The position numbers and the translations under genes are program-made. This document shows, in pieces, positions 15,739 through 23,279 of a stretch of DNA of 64,000 nt. The stretch comes from Acidimicrobiales bacterium (GTDB lineage Bacteria; Actinomycetota; Acidimicrobiia; Acidimicrobiales; CADCSY01). The stretch is from assembly GCA_035512495.1 (NCBI GenBank), contig DATKDW010000017.1, positions 1-64,000 of the forward strand, given 5' to 3'. How positions within the stretch are numbered: position 1 is the first letter of the stretch; every line of letters begins with the position of its first letter. The notes beneath the pieces were generated by a model, which was not told the origin of the DNA, ran no database searches, and saw nothing but the letters and a program-made list of their open reading frames with translations.

Positions 15739-17142
15739 GTGGCCGAGCAGTTCGATGTCGTGATCATCGGTGGTGGCCCCGGTGGGTACGCCGCCGCCCT
15801 CTACGGCGCCGCCGCCGACCTCCGGATCGCCATGATCGAGAAGGACAAGGTCGGGGGGACCTGCCTCAACCGCGGCTGCATCCCCGCCAAGGAGCTCCTC
15901 GAGACCGCCAACGTCTTCCGCCAGGTGGCCGGCGCGTCGGCGTTCGGCGTCGAGGCCGGCGAGCCCACCGTCGACTACGCCGCCACCATGGCCCGCAAGA
16001 CCAAGATCGTCGACGGGCTGGTGAAGGGCCTCACCGGCCTCCTCGAGGCCAAGAAGGTCACCACCTTCGCCGGCACCGGGACCTTCGAGGGCGGCGGCAA
16101 GGTCACCGTCACCGCCGACGACGGCACCACCACCGACCTCGTCGGCAACAGCGTGGTCCTCGCCAGCGGCTCGGTGCCCCGCACCATCCCCGGCTTCGAG
16201 GTCGACGGCCGCTTCGTGCTCACCTCCGACGAGCTCACCCAGGACATGGTCGACCTGCCCCGCTCGGCGGCGGTGATCGGCGGCGGCGCCATCGGCTGCG
16301 AGTTCGCCTCCTACCTGAGCGACCTCGGCGTGTCGGTCACCGTGCTCGAGGGGCTGCCGAAGATCCTCCCCGGCTGCGACGTCGACGTGGCCAACGTGGT
16401 GCTGCGCAGCTTCAAGAAGCGCAAGATCGACGTGCGCACCGGCGCCAAGGTCACCGGCCACACCCCCGGCACCGACACCACCACCGTCCACCTCGACGGC
16501 GCCGACGACGTCGAGGTCGAGCGGGTGATCGTGTCGGTGGGCCGCCGCCCCCTCTCGGACAGCCTGGGCCTCGACGGCACCGGCGTCGAGGTCGACGAGC
16601 GCGGCTTCGTCAAGGTCGACGGCAGCTGCCGCACCACCGTTGAGGGCGTGTGGGCGGTGGGCGACCTGGTCGCCACCCCTCAGCTGGCCCACATCGGCTT
16701 CATCGAGGGCATCAACGCCATCAAGGACATCCTCGGCGAGCGCCCCGCGCCGGTGGAGTACGACAAGGTCCCGTGGTGCATCTACTGCCACCCCGAGGTC
16801 AGCTTCGTCGGCCACTCCGAGGAGTCGGCCCGGGAGGCCGGCTTCGACGTGGTGGTGAGCAAGCACCAGTACCGCGGCAACGGCCGGGCCCTGATCGTGG
16901 GCGAGACCGACGGCCTGGTGAAGGTGATCGCCGCCAAGGGTCCCGACGGCCGCGCCGGGCAGATCCTCGGCGTGCACATGGTCGGACCGTGGGTGACCGA
17001 GCAGCTCGGTCAGGCGTACCTGGCGGTCAACTGGGAGGCGTCGGTCGACGAGGTCGCCGAGCTGATCCAGCCCCATCCGACGCTGTCCGAGCTCTTCGGC
17101 GAGACCGTGCTCTCGCTGACCGGCCGGGCCCTGCACGGCTAG
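15739..17142 (+). CDS. lpdA: Dihydrolipoyl dehydrogenase (E3)
   Basis: 467 residues. Flavoprotein that reoxidises dihydrolipoyl groups of 2-oxoacid dehydrogenase complexes with NAD. Visible are the FAD loop VVIIGGGPGGYAAA, the redox-active disulfide in GGTCLNRGCIPAKE, the NAD loop AVIGGGAIGCEFAS, the second FAD motif VWAVGDLV and the C-terminal His-Glu pair in HPTLSE. GTG start chosen from the GGAGG site; earlier codons are not conserved. It heads an operon with an E2 and the fused lipBA gene. No E1 gene is in the window, so pyruvate versus 2-oxoglutarate use is open. Confidence 0.95.
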   Translation: MAEQFDVVIIGGGPGGYAAALYGAAADLRIAMIEKDKVGGTCLNRGCIPAKELLETANVFRQVAGASAFGVEAGEPTVDYAATMARKTKIVDGLVKGLTGLLEAKKVTTFAGTGTFEGGGKVTVTADDGTTTDLVGNSVVLASGSVPRTIPGFEVDGRFVLTSDELTQDMVDLPRSAAVIGGGAIGCEFASYLSDLGVSVTVLEGLPKILPGCDVDVANVVLRSFKKRKIDVRTGAKVTGHTPGTDTTTVHLDGADDVEVERVIVSVGRRPLSDSLGLDGTGVEVDERGFVKVDGSCRTTVEGVWAVGDLVATPQLAHIGFIEGINAIKDILGERPAPVEYDKVPWCIYCHPEVSFVGHSEESAREAGFDVVVSKHQYRGNGRALIVGETDGLVKVIAAKGPDGRAGQILGVHMVGPWVTEQLGQAYLAVNWEASVDEVAELIQPHPTLSELFGETVLSLTGRALHG

Positions 17143-17183
17143 CCCGCCACACCCGACACGCGCAGAGGAGAGGACCCGGTCCG

Positions 17184-18614
17184 ATGGCCGACATCACGAT
17201 GCCCCAGCTGGGGGAGACCGTCACCGAGGGGACGATCACCCGTTGGTTCAAGGAGGTGGGCGACCAGGTCGAGGAGGACGAGGTCCTCTTCGAGGTCTCC
17301 ACCGACAAGGTCGACTCCGAGGTGCCGTCCTCGGCCGCCGGCACCCTCACCGAGATCCTGGTGCAGGAGGGTGACACCGTCGACGTGGGCACCCGCCTCG
17401 CCGTCATCTCCGACGGCGACGGGGGTGGCGGCGAGTCGGCTGCCGCCGGAGCCGCCGGGTCCGGGGACGCCCCGGCCGAGGATGGCGGCGCCGACGACGA
17501 GGCGCCGACGGACGACGCCGCGGTGGCTCCGGCCGCCGAAGCCGCAGAGAAGACCGAGGGCGAAGACGATGCCCCGTCCGCCACGAGCACCGCCGGTGAG
17601 CAGGCACCGGCGAGCGACGCCGCCACCGGTGAGCCCGACGGGTCGGCCGCCGGCCGCCTCCTGTCGCCGGTCGTCCGGCGCCTGGTCGCCGAGCACGGCC
17701 TCGACCCCTCCTCGATCGAGGGCACCGGCGCCGGTGGGCGGATCACCCGCAACGACGTGCTCGCCGTCGTCGAGCGCGAGGGCGGAGGCGCCGCCGAGCC
17801 CAAGAGGGCCGCTCCCTCGGCCACGCCCGCGCCGGCGGCCACCGAGCCGGGCGCCGGCCCGCGACGGGCCGAGCCCATGCCCCTGGCAACGGCTGGCGAG
17901 CGCGACGAGGTCGTGCCGCTGTCCAACATCCGCCGCCGCACCGGTGAGCACCTGGTCCGCTCCCTGGCCACCTCGGCCCACACCCTGGTGGCCATCGAGG
18001 TCGACTACGACAACCTCGACAAGGTGCGCCAGCCGGCCCGGGCCTCGTTCAAGGACGAGGAGGGCATCAGCCTCACCTACCTGCCCTTCATCACCCGGGC
18101 TCTCGTCGACGCCATCCGCGAATTCCCCCACGTCAACTCGTCGGTGGGCGACGGCGAGCTGATCGTCCACCACGACGTCAACGTCGGCATCGCCGTCGAC
18201 ATGGACTTCGAGGGCCTCATGGTGCCGGTCGTCCGCGGCGCCGACGGCAAGCGGCTGCGGGCGCTGGCGCGCGAGATCGCCGAGCTCGCCGCCCGCACCC
18301 GGGACAAGCGCCTGGGTCCCGACGACATCGCCGGCGGCACGTTCACCATCACCAACCCCGGCCCGTTCGGCACCTTCGTCACCTACCCGATCATCAACCA
18401 GCCCCAGGTGGCGATCCTGTCCACCGACGGGGTCAAGAAGCGCCCCGTCGTGGTCGAGGCGGCCGACGGCAGCGACGCGATCGGCATCCACCCGACGGGC
18501 ACCCTGGCGCTGTCGTTCGACCACAGGGCCTTCGACGGCGCGTACGCGGCAGCGTTCCTCGCCAAGGTGAAGGAGATCCTCGAGACGCGGGACTGGGCGG
18601 CGGAGCTCACGTAG
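17184..18614 (+). CDS. Dihydrolipoamide acyltransferase (E2)
   Basis: 476 residues. One lipoyl domain (residues ~1-78) with the lipoylated Lys42 in the sequence STDKVDSE, a long Ala/Glu/Asp-rich linker (~80-150), a peripheral-subunit-binding domain (~153-190, LLSPVVRRLVAEHGLD ... GGRITRNDV) and the C-terminal catalytic domain ending with DHRAFDG, which carries the active-site His and Asp. Core of the pyruvate or 2-oxoglutarate dehydrogenase complex. AGGAGAGG precedes the ATG. The stop TAG shares one base with the GTG of lipBA, placing lipoate assembly under the same translation. Confidence 0.93.
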   Translation: MADITMPQLGETVTEGTITRWFKEVGDQVEEDEVLFEVSTDKVDSEVPSSAAGTLTEILVQEGDTVDVGTRLAVISDGDGGGGESAAAGAAGSGDAPAEDGGADDEAPTDDAAVAPAAEAAEKTEGEDDAPSATSTAGEQAPASDAATGEPDGSAAGRLLSPVVRRLVAEHGLDPSSIEGTGAGGRITRNDVLAVVEREGGGAAEPKRAAPSATPAPAATEPGAGPRRAEPMPLATAGERDEVVPLSNIRRRTGEHLVRSLATSAHTLVAIEVDYDNLDKVRQPARASFKDEEGISLTYLPFITRALVDAIREFPHVNSSVGDGELIVHHDVNVGIAVDMDFEGLMVPVVRGADGKRLRALAREIAELAARTRDKRLGPDDIAGGTFTITNPGPFGTFVTYPIINQPQVAILSTDGVKKRPVVVEAADGSDAIGIHPTGTLALSFDHRAFDGAYAAAFLAKVKEILETRDWAAELT

Positions 18615-20380
18615 TGCTGCGCGCCCGCTGGCTCGGCACCGTTCCGTACCGGGAGGCCCTCGACCTCCAGCGGGGGCTGGTGGCGTCGTCGGCCGACGAT
18701 CACCTCCTCCTGCTCGAGCACCCGCACGTCTTCACCCTCGGTGTGCGCGCCGATGCTGCCAACGTGCTCGTGCCGCCGGCGTCGGTCGGCGCCGACCTCG
18801 TTCACGCCGACCGGGGTGGCGACGTCACCTACCACGGCCCCGGCCAGCTGGTGGGCTACCCGCTCCTGCACGTGCCGGGCAAGCGGGGCGGCGGGATGGC
18901 CGACACCGTCGCCTACGTGGCGTCGGTCGAGCAGCTGGTCATCGACGTGCTCGGTGACCTGGGCCTGCCTGGGGCGGGCCGCTTGCGGGGGCTGCCCGGC
19001 GTCTGGGTCGACCCCGACAGCGACGCGCCTCGCAAGGTGGCCGCCATCGGGGTGCGGCTGTCGCGGGGGCGCTCCATGCACGGCTTCGCCGTCAACGTCG
19101 ACCCCGACCTGGCCATGTTCGGCCACATCGTCCCGTGCGGCATCAGCGACCGAGCGGTGACCTCCCTGGCGGTCGAGGGGCTCGACGTGGCCATGCGCGA
19201 GGTCGTCGACGCCGTGGTGGCGCGGGCGGCCGAGCGGTGGGGCGGAGGGGTCGTCGAGCGCCAGGACGTGGTGTGGCGCCACCTCGACACCGACCTGTCG
19301 GCGTTCTCGCGGGGGCTCGGCCCCGGCCCGGTGGCCGCCGCGGTCGACCCTGAGGCCGCCCCGGCCGCGCCCGCACCCGGAGCCCCGGTGCGCATCGGCC
19401 GCCGGCTGGCGGAGGCCGGCGTGGTGCAGGGCCTCACCATCGGGGAGCGCAAGCCCGCCTGGCTGCGGGCCAAGGCCAGGATCGGGCCCGACTACCTCCG
19501 GTTGGAGCAGACCATGCGCGAACTCTCGCTGGTCACCGTCTGCGAGGAGGCGGGCTGTCCCAACATCTACGAGTGCTGGGCCGACGGCACCGCCACGTTC
19601 ATGATCAACGGCGAGCGCTGCACGCGGAAGTGCGGGTTCTGCCTGGTCGACACCCGACACCCCGAGCCGCCCGACCTCGGGGAGCCCGAGCGGGTGGCCG
19701 AGGCCGTGGCGCGCATGGGGCTGGCCCACGCGGTGGTGACCACCGTGGCCCGCGACGACCTCGACGACGGCGGCGCCGCCGGCTTCGCCGCCACCATCGA
19801 GGCCATCCGCCGCCGCTCACCCGCCTGCGCGGTCGAGGTCCTGATATCCGACCTGCAGGGCGACGCCACTTCGCTCCAGGCCGTCCTCGACGCCCGGCCC
19901 GACGTGGTCAACCACAACCTCGAGACCGTGGCACGCCTCCAGCGGGCGGTGCGGCCCTCCGCCGGCTACGCCCGCTCGCTGACGGTGCTGGCCCGCGCCA
20001 AGGCGGCGGGCCTCACCACCAAGTCCAGCCTCATCGTGGGCATGGGGGAGACCGACGACGAGGTGGTGGGCGCCCTCGGCGACCTCGCCGGCGTGGGGAC
20101 CGACATCGTCACCATCGGCCAGTACCTCCGGCCCACCGCCAACCACCTCCCGGTGGCGAGGTGGGTCGAGCCCGCCACCTTCGAGACGCTGGCGGCGGCG
20201 GGGGAGTCGCTCGGCATCGGTCACGTGGAGGCGTCGCCCCTCACCCGGTCGAGCTACCACGCCCGTCAATCGGCAGCCGCCGTGGGGCTCGACGGGACCC
20301 GTCGCCGATCGGATCCTTCCCAGCCCTCCTCCGTCGGGCCGGGCCCCTTCCATCGGCGCCACCCGCTCGCGGGCGTGTAG
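18614..20380 (+). CDS. LipB-LipA fusion: octanoyltransferase plus lipoyl synthase
   Basis: 588 residues in one frame. Residues ~1-225 are LipB: HPHVFTLG, RGGDVTYHGPGQLVGYPL, the catalytic pair Lys141 (RKVAAIGV) and Cys175 (IVPCGI). After an Ala/Pro linker (~236-258), residues ~260-553 are LipA: auxiliary cluster Cys310-Cys315-Cys321 (CEEAGCPNIYEC), radical-SAM Cys336-Cys340-Cys343 (CTRKCGFC) and the serine ligand motif RSSYHA. So both steps of de novo lipoate assembly (octanoyl transfer from ACP, then insertion of two sulfurs) reside in one chain, coupled by a 1-bp overlap to the E2 acceptor gene. These are normally separate, adjacent proteins. The last ~35 residues (20273 on) are not LipA and run into a family-C repeat. 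Confidence 0.95.
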   Translation: MLRARWLGTVPYREALDLQRGLVASSADDHLLLLEHPHVFTLGVRADAANVLVPPASVGADLVHADRGGDVTYHGPGQLVGYPLLHVPGKRGGGMADTVAYVASVEQLVIDVLGDLGLPGAGRLRGLPGVWVDPDSDAPRKVAAIGVRLSRGRSMHGFAVNVDPDLAMFGHIVPCGISDRAVTSLAVEGLDVAMREVVDAVVARAAERWGGGVVERQDVVWRHLDTDLSAFSRGLGPGPVAAAVDPEAAPAAPAPGAPVRIGRRLAEAGVVQGLTIGERKPAWLRAKARIGPDYLRLEQTMRELSLVTVCEEAGCPNIYECWADGTATFMINGERCTRKCGFCLVDTRHPEPPDLGEPERVAEAVARMGLAHAVVTTVARDDLDDGGAAGFAATIEAIRRRSPACAVEVLISDLQGDATSLQAVLDARPDVVNHNLETVARLQRAVRPSAGYARSLTVLARAKAAGLTTKSSLIVGMGETDDEVVGALGDLAGVGTDIVTIGQYLRPTANHLPVARWVEPATFETLAAAGESLGIGHVEASPLTRSSYHARQSAAAVGLDGTRRRSDPSQPSSVGPGPFHRRHPLAGV

Positions 20381-20401
20381 AAGGTCGGCCTTCGGCCGGC
20401 C
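20318..20401 (+). repeat. Family-C intergenic repeat copy
   Basis: Contains CCATCGGCGCCACCCGCTCGCGGGCG and the terminal hairpin, matching the copies near 8483 and 63022. It overlaps the last 20 codons of lipBA, which therefore reads through into repeat sequence. Confidence 0.65.
20383..20401 (+). terminator. Hairpin with TTCG loop and T-rich tail after lipBA
   Basis: GGTCGGCC and GGCCGGCC pair around a TTCG turn, followed by TCTTCTTC. It starts 2 bp after the lipBA stop codon and is the best candidate for a factor-independent terminator in the window. Confidence 0.65.
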
Positions 20402-20466
20402 TCTTCTTCAGGGGCTCGACGGGGCCCGTGCCGCCGTAGACGCGGTCTGACCGGCACCCCCCCGGC

Positions 20467-20517
20467 GTTCGGGCACCAGAACCGCGCCGGAAGGTGGCGC
20501 GATCCTGGTGCCAGAAC
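20467..20517. repeat. 51-bp palindromic element, family A copy 1
   Basis: Arms GTTCGGGCACCAGAACCGCG and (reverse) TTCTGGCACCAGGATCGCGCC pair almost completely; each arm holds a near-palindrome TTCTGGCACCAGAA. Lies between the convergent lipBA and channel genes, 8 bp past the channel stop codon, so a bidirectional terminator role fits. Confidence 0.8.
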
Positions 20518-20525
20518 GATGTGTC

Positions 20526-21236
20526 TCAGGGTGTGGCTGCCTCCTCGGCGGTGGCGCGCTCGGCGCGGGACTCGATGAAGAAGGCGCCGAGGGTGGCGGC
20601 CACCGAGGCGAAGACCACCACGGCGTAGGCGCCGAGCACGAGGCTGAGCAACCGGCCGAGGAGGGTGGCGGGGTCGAGGACGAGGTTGCCGCTGATGGCG
20701 ATGTTGGCCGCCCACCAGAGGGAGTCGCCGAGGGAGGCGCCGCCCTCACCCGCCCCGCCCTCGATGAGGTAGTGGAGCTGGCCGCCGGAGAAGACCACCA
20801 CGGCCGAGACGACCGAGAGGAACGAGATCCGGCCGCCGAGGAGCGACTGGGCGGTGCCGATGGCCCGGTACGAGGAGCCGACCACGCGCGCCGCCGGCAG
20901 CGCCCGCAGGACGCGCACGGCCCGAACCACGCGCAGGACCCGCAGGATGGGAAGGAGGAGGAAGATGATCGAGGGCCAGCGCCGCCGCAGGAAGCGCAGG
21001 GGGTGCCCCGAGACCACCAGCTTCAGGACGAGCTCGACGACGAAGAGGCCCCAGATGATGTTGCCCGCCAGCGTCAGGTCGTCGCGCTGTCGGGCCGGCG
21101 CCACAAGCTCGTAGGCCACCAGGCCCGCCCACACGATGGCCAGCACCGCCATGGGGATGTCGAGGCGCCGCTCGAGGATCGCGGCGAGGCGCTCCCGGTT
21201 GGTGGCCTCCTCGTCGGGGTCCGGGTCGATGGTCAT
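20526..21236 (-). CDS. Voltage-gated ion-channel-like protein without a K+ filter motif
   Basis: 236 residues with five to six hydrophobic segments. A clear S4 voltage-sensor-like helix, RVLRVVRAVRVLRALPAARV (about residues 95-114), places it in the ion transport protein superfamily. The expected pore follows S5, but where potassium channels have T-V-G-Y-G-D this protein reads LWWAANIAISGNLVLD; no GYG is present. It may conduct another ion or have lost selectivity. ATG at 21236; no obvious promoter hexamer. Stands alone between two family-A elements. Confidence 0.8.
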   Translation of the reverse strand: MTIDPDPDEEATNRERLAAILERRLDIPMAVLAIVWAGLVAYELVAPARQRDDLTLAGNIIWGLFVVELVLKLVVSGHPLRFLRRRWPSIIFLLLPILRVLRVVRAVRVLRALPAARVVGSSYRAIGTAQSLLGGRISFLSVVSAVVVFSGGQLHYLIEGGAGEGGASLGDSLWWAANIAISGNLVLDPATLLGRLLSLVLGAYAVVVFASVAATLGAFFIESRAERATAEEAATP

Positions 21237-21347
21237 CGGCGTGCCCACGTTGACGACACTGCCCGCCAAACGGCCGCAGGACGCGGATCCCAGTGTCCGG
21301 TCCTGGGAGACTGGGCGGTGGAACTCGTGACCACCGCACCCCAGCGT

Positions 21348-21398
21348 GTTCTGGCACCAGAACCGCGCTGCTTTCCGGCGCGATCCTGGTGCCAGAAC
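21348..21398. repeat. 51-bp palindromic element, family A copy 2
   Basis: GTTCTGGCACCAGAACCGCG ... CGATCCTGGTGCCAGAAC, same length and layout as copy 1. Ends 8 bp before the stop codon of the PNPOx-like gene (its downstream side). Confidence 0.85.
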
Positions 21399-21406
21399 GA
21401 TGGTGT

Positions 21407-21976
21407 CTACGTGGTGGAGGGGCAGACGTCGGCGGGGGTGACCGCGGGGAGGCCGTCGATGCTGGCGGCGTTGCGGGTGGCGTGGTACTCGGCGACACCC
21501 TCGGGCCCGCGCTTCTCGGCCCACTCCACGAGCTGCTCCCGCTCACCCTCGTAGGAGTAGAGCGGGATGCTGAAGCCGCAGGAGCTGGAGATCCGGTCGA
21601 GGTGCACGACGATCACGGCGCGGGTCCCGGGCAGGGTGGGGAACCGCGCTGCCAGCGCCTCGAAGGCGTCGTCGGCCGGCAGGACGGCTTCGCCCCGGCC
21701 CTGGAGGCGGACGATCTTGGGCTGGCCCTCGAACGCGCAGAACATCAAGGTGATGCGGCCGTTCTCCCGTACGTGGGCGATGGTCTCCACGCCACTGCCG
21801 GTGAGGTCGAGGTAGGCCACCGTGTGCTCGTCGATCACCCGGAAGCTGTCGTAGCCCTTGGGCGACAGGTTGACGTGGCCGTCAGCGGCCAGCGGCGCGG
21901 TGGCGACGAAGAACAGGTGCTGGGCCTCCACGAAGTCGCGGTGGGCGGCGGTCAGCTGGTCGTAGGACTTCCCCAT
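21407..21976 (-). CDS. Pyridoxamine 5'-phosphate oxidase family protein
   Basis: 189 residues. FMN-binding split-barrel protein: FFVATAPLAADGHVNLSPKG near residue 22, VAYLDLTGSGVETIAHVRENGRI near residue 53 and RAVIVVHLDRISSSCGFSIP near residue 118. The variant with the SSSCGFSIPLY segment is a common stand-alone actinobacterial/proteobacterial flavoprotein of unknown substrate, not PdxH. Own leaderless-type promoter; 71 bp separates it from the divergent M24 gene. Confidence 0.82.
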   Translation of the reverse strand: MGKSYDQLTAAHRDFVEAQHLFFVATAPLAADGHVNLSPKGYDSFRVIDEHTVAYLDLTGSGVETIAHVRENGRITLMFCAFEGQPKIVRLQGRGEAVLPADDAFEALAARFPTLPGTRAVIVVHLDRISSSCGFSIPLYSYEGEREQLVEWAEKRGPEGVAEYHATRNAASIDGLPAVTPADVCPSTT

Positions 21977-21982
21977 GCCGAA

Positions 21983-21988
21983 AGGCTA
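21983..21988 (-). promoter_or_regulatory. Leaderless-type -10 hexamer of PNPOx-like gene
   Basis: TAGCCT on the minus strand, 6 nt before the ATG at 21976. Confidence 0.5.
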
Positions 21989-22041
21989 CGACGGACCGGT
22001 CGGTGGCGACGGCACGTTCGGTGGGCGGCAGGGCACGACCG

Positions 22042-22047
22042 TAGGCT
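22042..22047 (+). promoter_or_regulatory. Leaderless-type -10 hexamer of M24 peptidase gene
   Basis: TAGGCT, 7 nt before the ATG at 22055; divergent from the hexamer at 21983-21988. Confidence 0.5.
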
Positions 22048-22054
22048 GGCCGCC

Positions 22055-23152
22055 ATGTACGCCGAGCGCCAGGTCCGGGCACGGGAGCGGATGGAGGCTC
22101 TCGGCATCGACACCCTCCTGATCAGCGTGGGGGCCGACCTCCCGTGGCTCACCGGGTACGAGGCCATGCCCCTCGAGCGCCTCACCATGCTGGTGGTGCC
22201 ACGCGAGGGCGACGCCACCCTCGTGGTCCCCCGCCTCGAGGCGGCACGGGTGGAGGGGCGCCCCGAGGCGTTCACCCTCCTGCCGTGGGGCGAGACCGAC
22301 GACCCCATCGAGATCGTCGCTGGGCTGTGCGGCCGGCCGGCGACCGCGGCCGTCGGCGATCGCACCTGGGCCCGTTTCCTCGTCGACCTGCAGGCCTCGA
22401 TGCCGGGCACCGCCTGGCGCAAGGCCAGCGAGGTCACCAGCCCGCTCCGCTCGATCAAGGACGCCGCCGAGGTGACGGCCCTGCGCCGGGCTGCGGCCAC
22501 CGCCGACCGGGTGGTCGCCCAGCTGCAGGCGGGCGAGGTGCCCCTCGTCGGTCGGACCGAGCACGAGGTCGCCACCGAGATCCGCCGCCGGCTGGTGGAG
22601 GAGGGTCACGTCCGCCCCAACTTCGCGATCGTGGCCGCCGGCGCCAACGCCGCCAGCCCCCATCACGAGCCCGGCGACCGGGTCATCGCCGCGGGCGAGG
22701 TGGTGCTGTTCGACATCGGGGGGACGATGCCCGACGGCTACTGCTCCGACATCTCCCGCTGCGTCTGGACCGGGGGCGAGCCCGACCCCCAGTTCCGCGA
22801 CCTCTACGCCGTGCTGCAGGCGGCGCAGTCCGAGGCGGTCGACGCCGCCACCGTCGGCACGCCGTGCGAGGACGTCGACGGCGTGGCCCGCCGGCTCATC
22901 ACCGAGGGCGGCTACGGACCCCAGTTCATCCACCGCACCGGCCACGGCATCGGCCTCGAGGAGCATGAGGACCCCTACCTGGTGGGCGGCAACTGCGAGG
23001 CGCTCGCCCCCGGCCACGCCTTCTCCATCGAGCCGGGCATCTACGTCGAGGGCCGCTGGGGGGCACGCATCGAGGACATCGTGGTGGCCGCCGAGTCCGG
23101 GCCCGAGCCGCTCAACCGGTGCTCACACGACCTGATCGTGGTGGACGCCTGA
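22055..23152 (+). CDS. M24 family Xaa-Pro peptidase
   Basis: 365 residues. N-terminal creatinase-like domain (~1-130) and C-terminal pita-bread metallopeptidase domain. Metal ligands are visible: Asp in VLFDIGG, Asp in YCSDISR, His in HRTGHGIGLEEHE, Glu in SIEPGIY and Glu in RIEDIVV. Expected to cleave X-Pro dipeptides or N-terminal residues before Pro with Mn or Co. The stop codon overlaps an ATG (TGATG at 23150-23154) that is the original-looking start of the following SDR. Confidence 0.92.
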   Translation: MYAERQVRARERMEALGIDTLLISVGADLPWLTGYEAMPLERLTMLVVPREGDATLVVPRLEAARVEGRPEAFTLLPWGETDDPIEIVAGLCGRPATAAVGDRTWARFLVDLQASMPGTAWRKASEVTSPLRSIKDAAEVTALRRAAATADRVVAQLQAGEVPLVGRTEHEVATEIRRRLVEEGHVRPNFAIVAAGANAASPHHEPGDRVIAAGEVVLFDIGGTMPDGYCSDISRCVWTGGEPDPQFRDLYAVLQAAQSEAVDAATVGTPCEDVDGVARRLITEGGYGPQFIHRTGHGIGLEEHEDPYLVGGNCEALAPGHAFSIEPGIYVEGRWGARIEDIVVAAESGPEPLNRCSHDLIVVDA

Positions 23153-23181
23153 TGGACCTAGGGATCGAGGGCCGGGTGGCG
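23149..23181 (+). repeat. 33-bp direct repeat copy 1 (duplicated SDR start)
   Basis: Matches 23247-23279 at 31 of 33 positions (differences at 23160 and 23172). It includes the M24 stop, an ATG and the first nine or ten codons of the SDR. A 51-bp family-A element lies between the two copies. Confidence 0.9.
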
Positions 23182-23250
23182 GGCTTCTGGCACCAGGATC
23201 GCGCCGGATCTCGCAGCGTTTCTGGTGCCAGAACGAGGGAGGAGCGCTGA
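23152..23250 (+). CDS. 32-codon leader frame created by repeat insertion
   Basis: Starts at the ATG overlapping the M24 stop and reads MDLGIEGRVAGFWHQ, that is, the first ten residues of the SDR and then family-A repeat sequence. It ends in a TGA that again overlaps the real SDR start (TGATG at 23248-23252). Translational coupling from the M24 gene to the SDR could thus pass through this small frame. Whether the peptide is stable or useful is unknown. Confidence 0.4.
   Translation: MDLGIEGRVAGFWHQDRAGSRSVSGARTREER
23184..23234. repeat. 51-bp palindromic element, family A copy 3
   Basis: CTTCTGGCACCAGGATCGCG ... GTTTCTGGTGCCAGAAC. The outer 14-bp near-palindromes are kept but the inner part is more degenerate than in copies 1, 2 and 4. 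Only this copy is flanked by a direct repeat. Confidence 0.8.
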
Positions 23251-23279
23251 TGGACCTCGGGATCGAGGGGCGGGTGGCG
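23247..23279 (+). repeat. 33-bp direct repeat copy 2 (functional SDR start)
   Basis: Second copy of the segment at 23149-23181, in frame with the complete SDR. GGGAGGAG lies 7 nt before the ATG at 23250. Confidence 0.9.
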
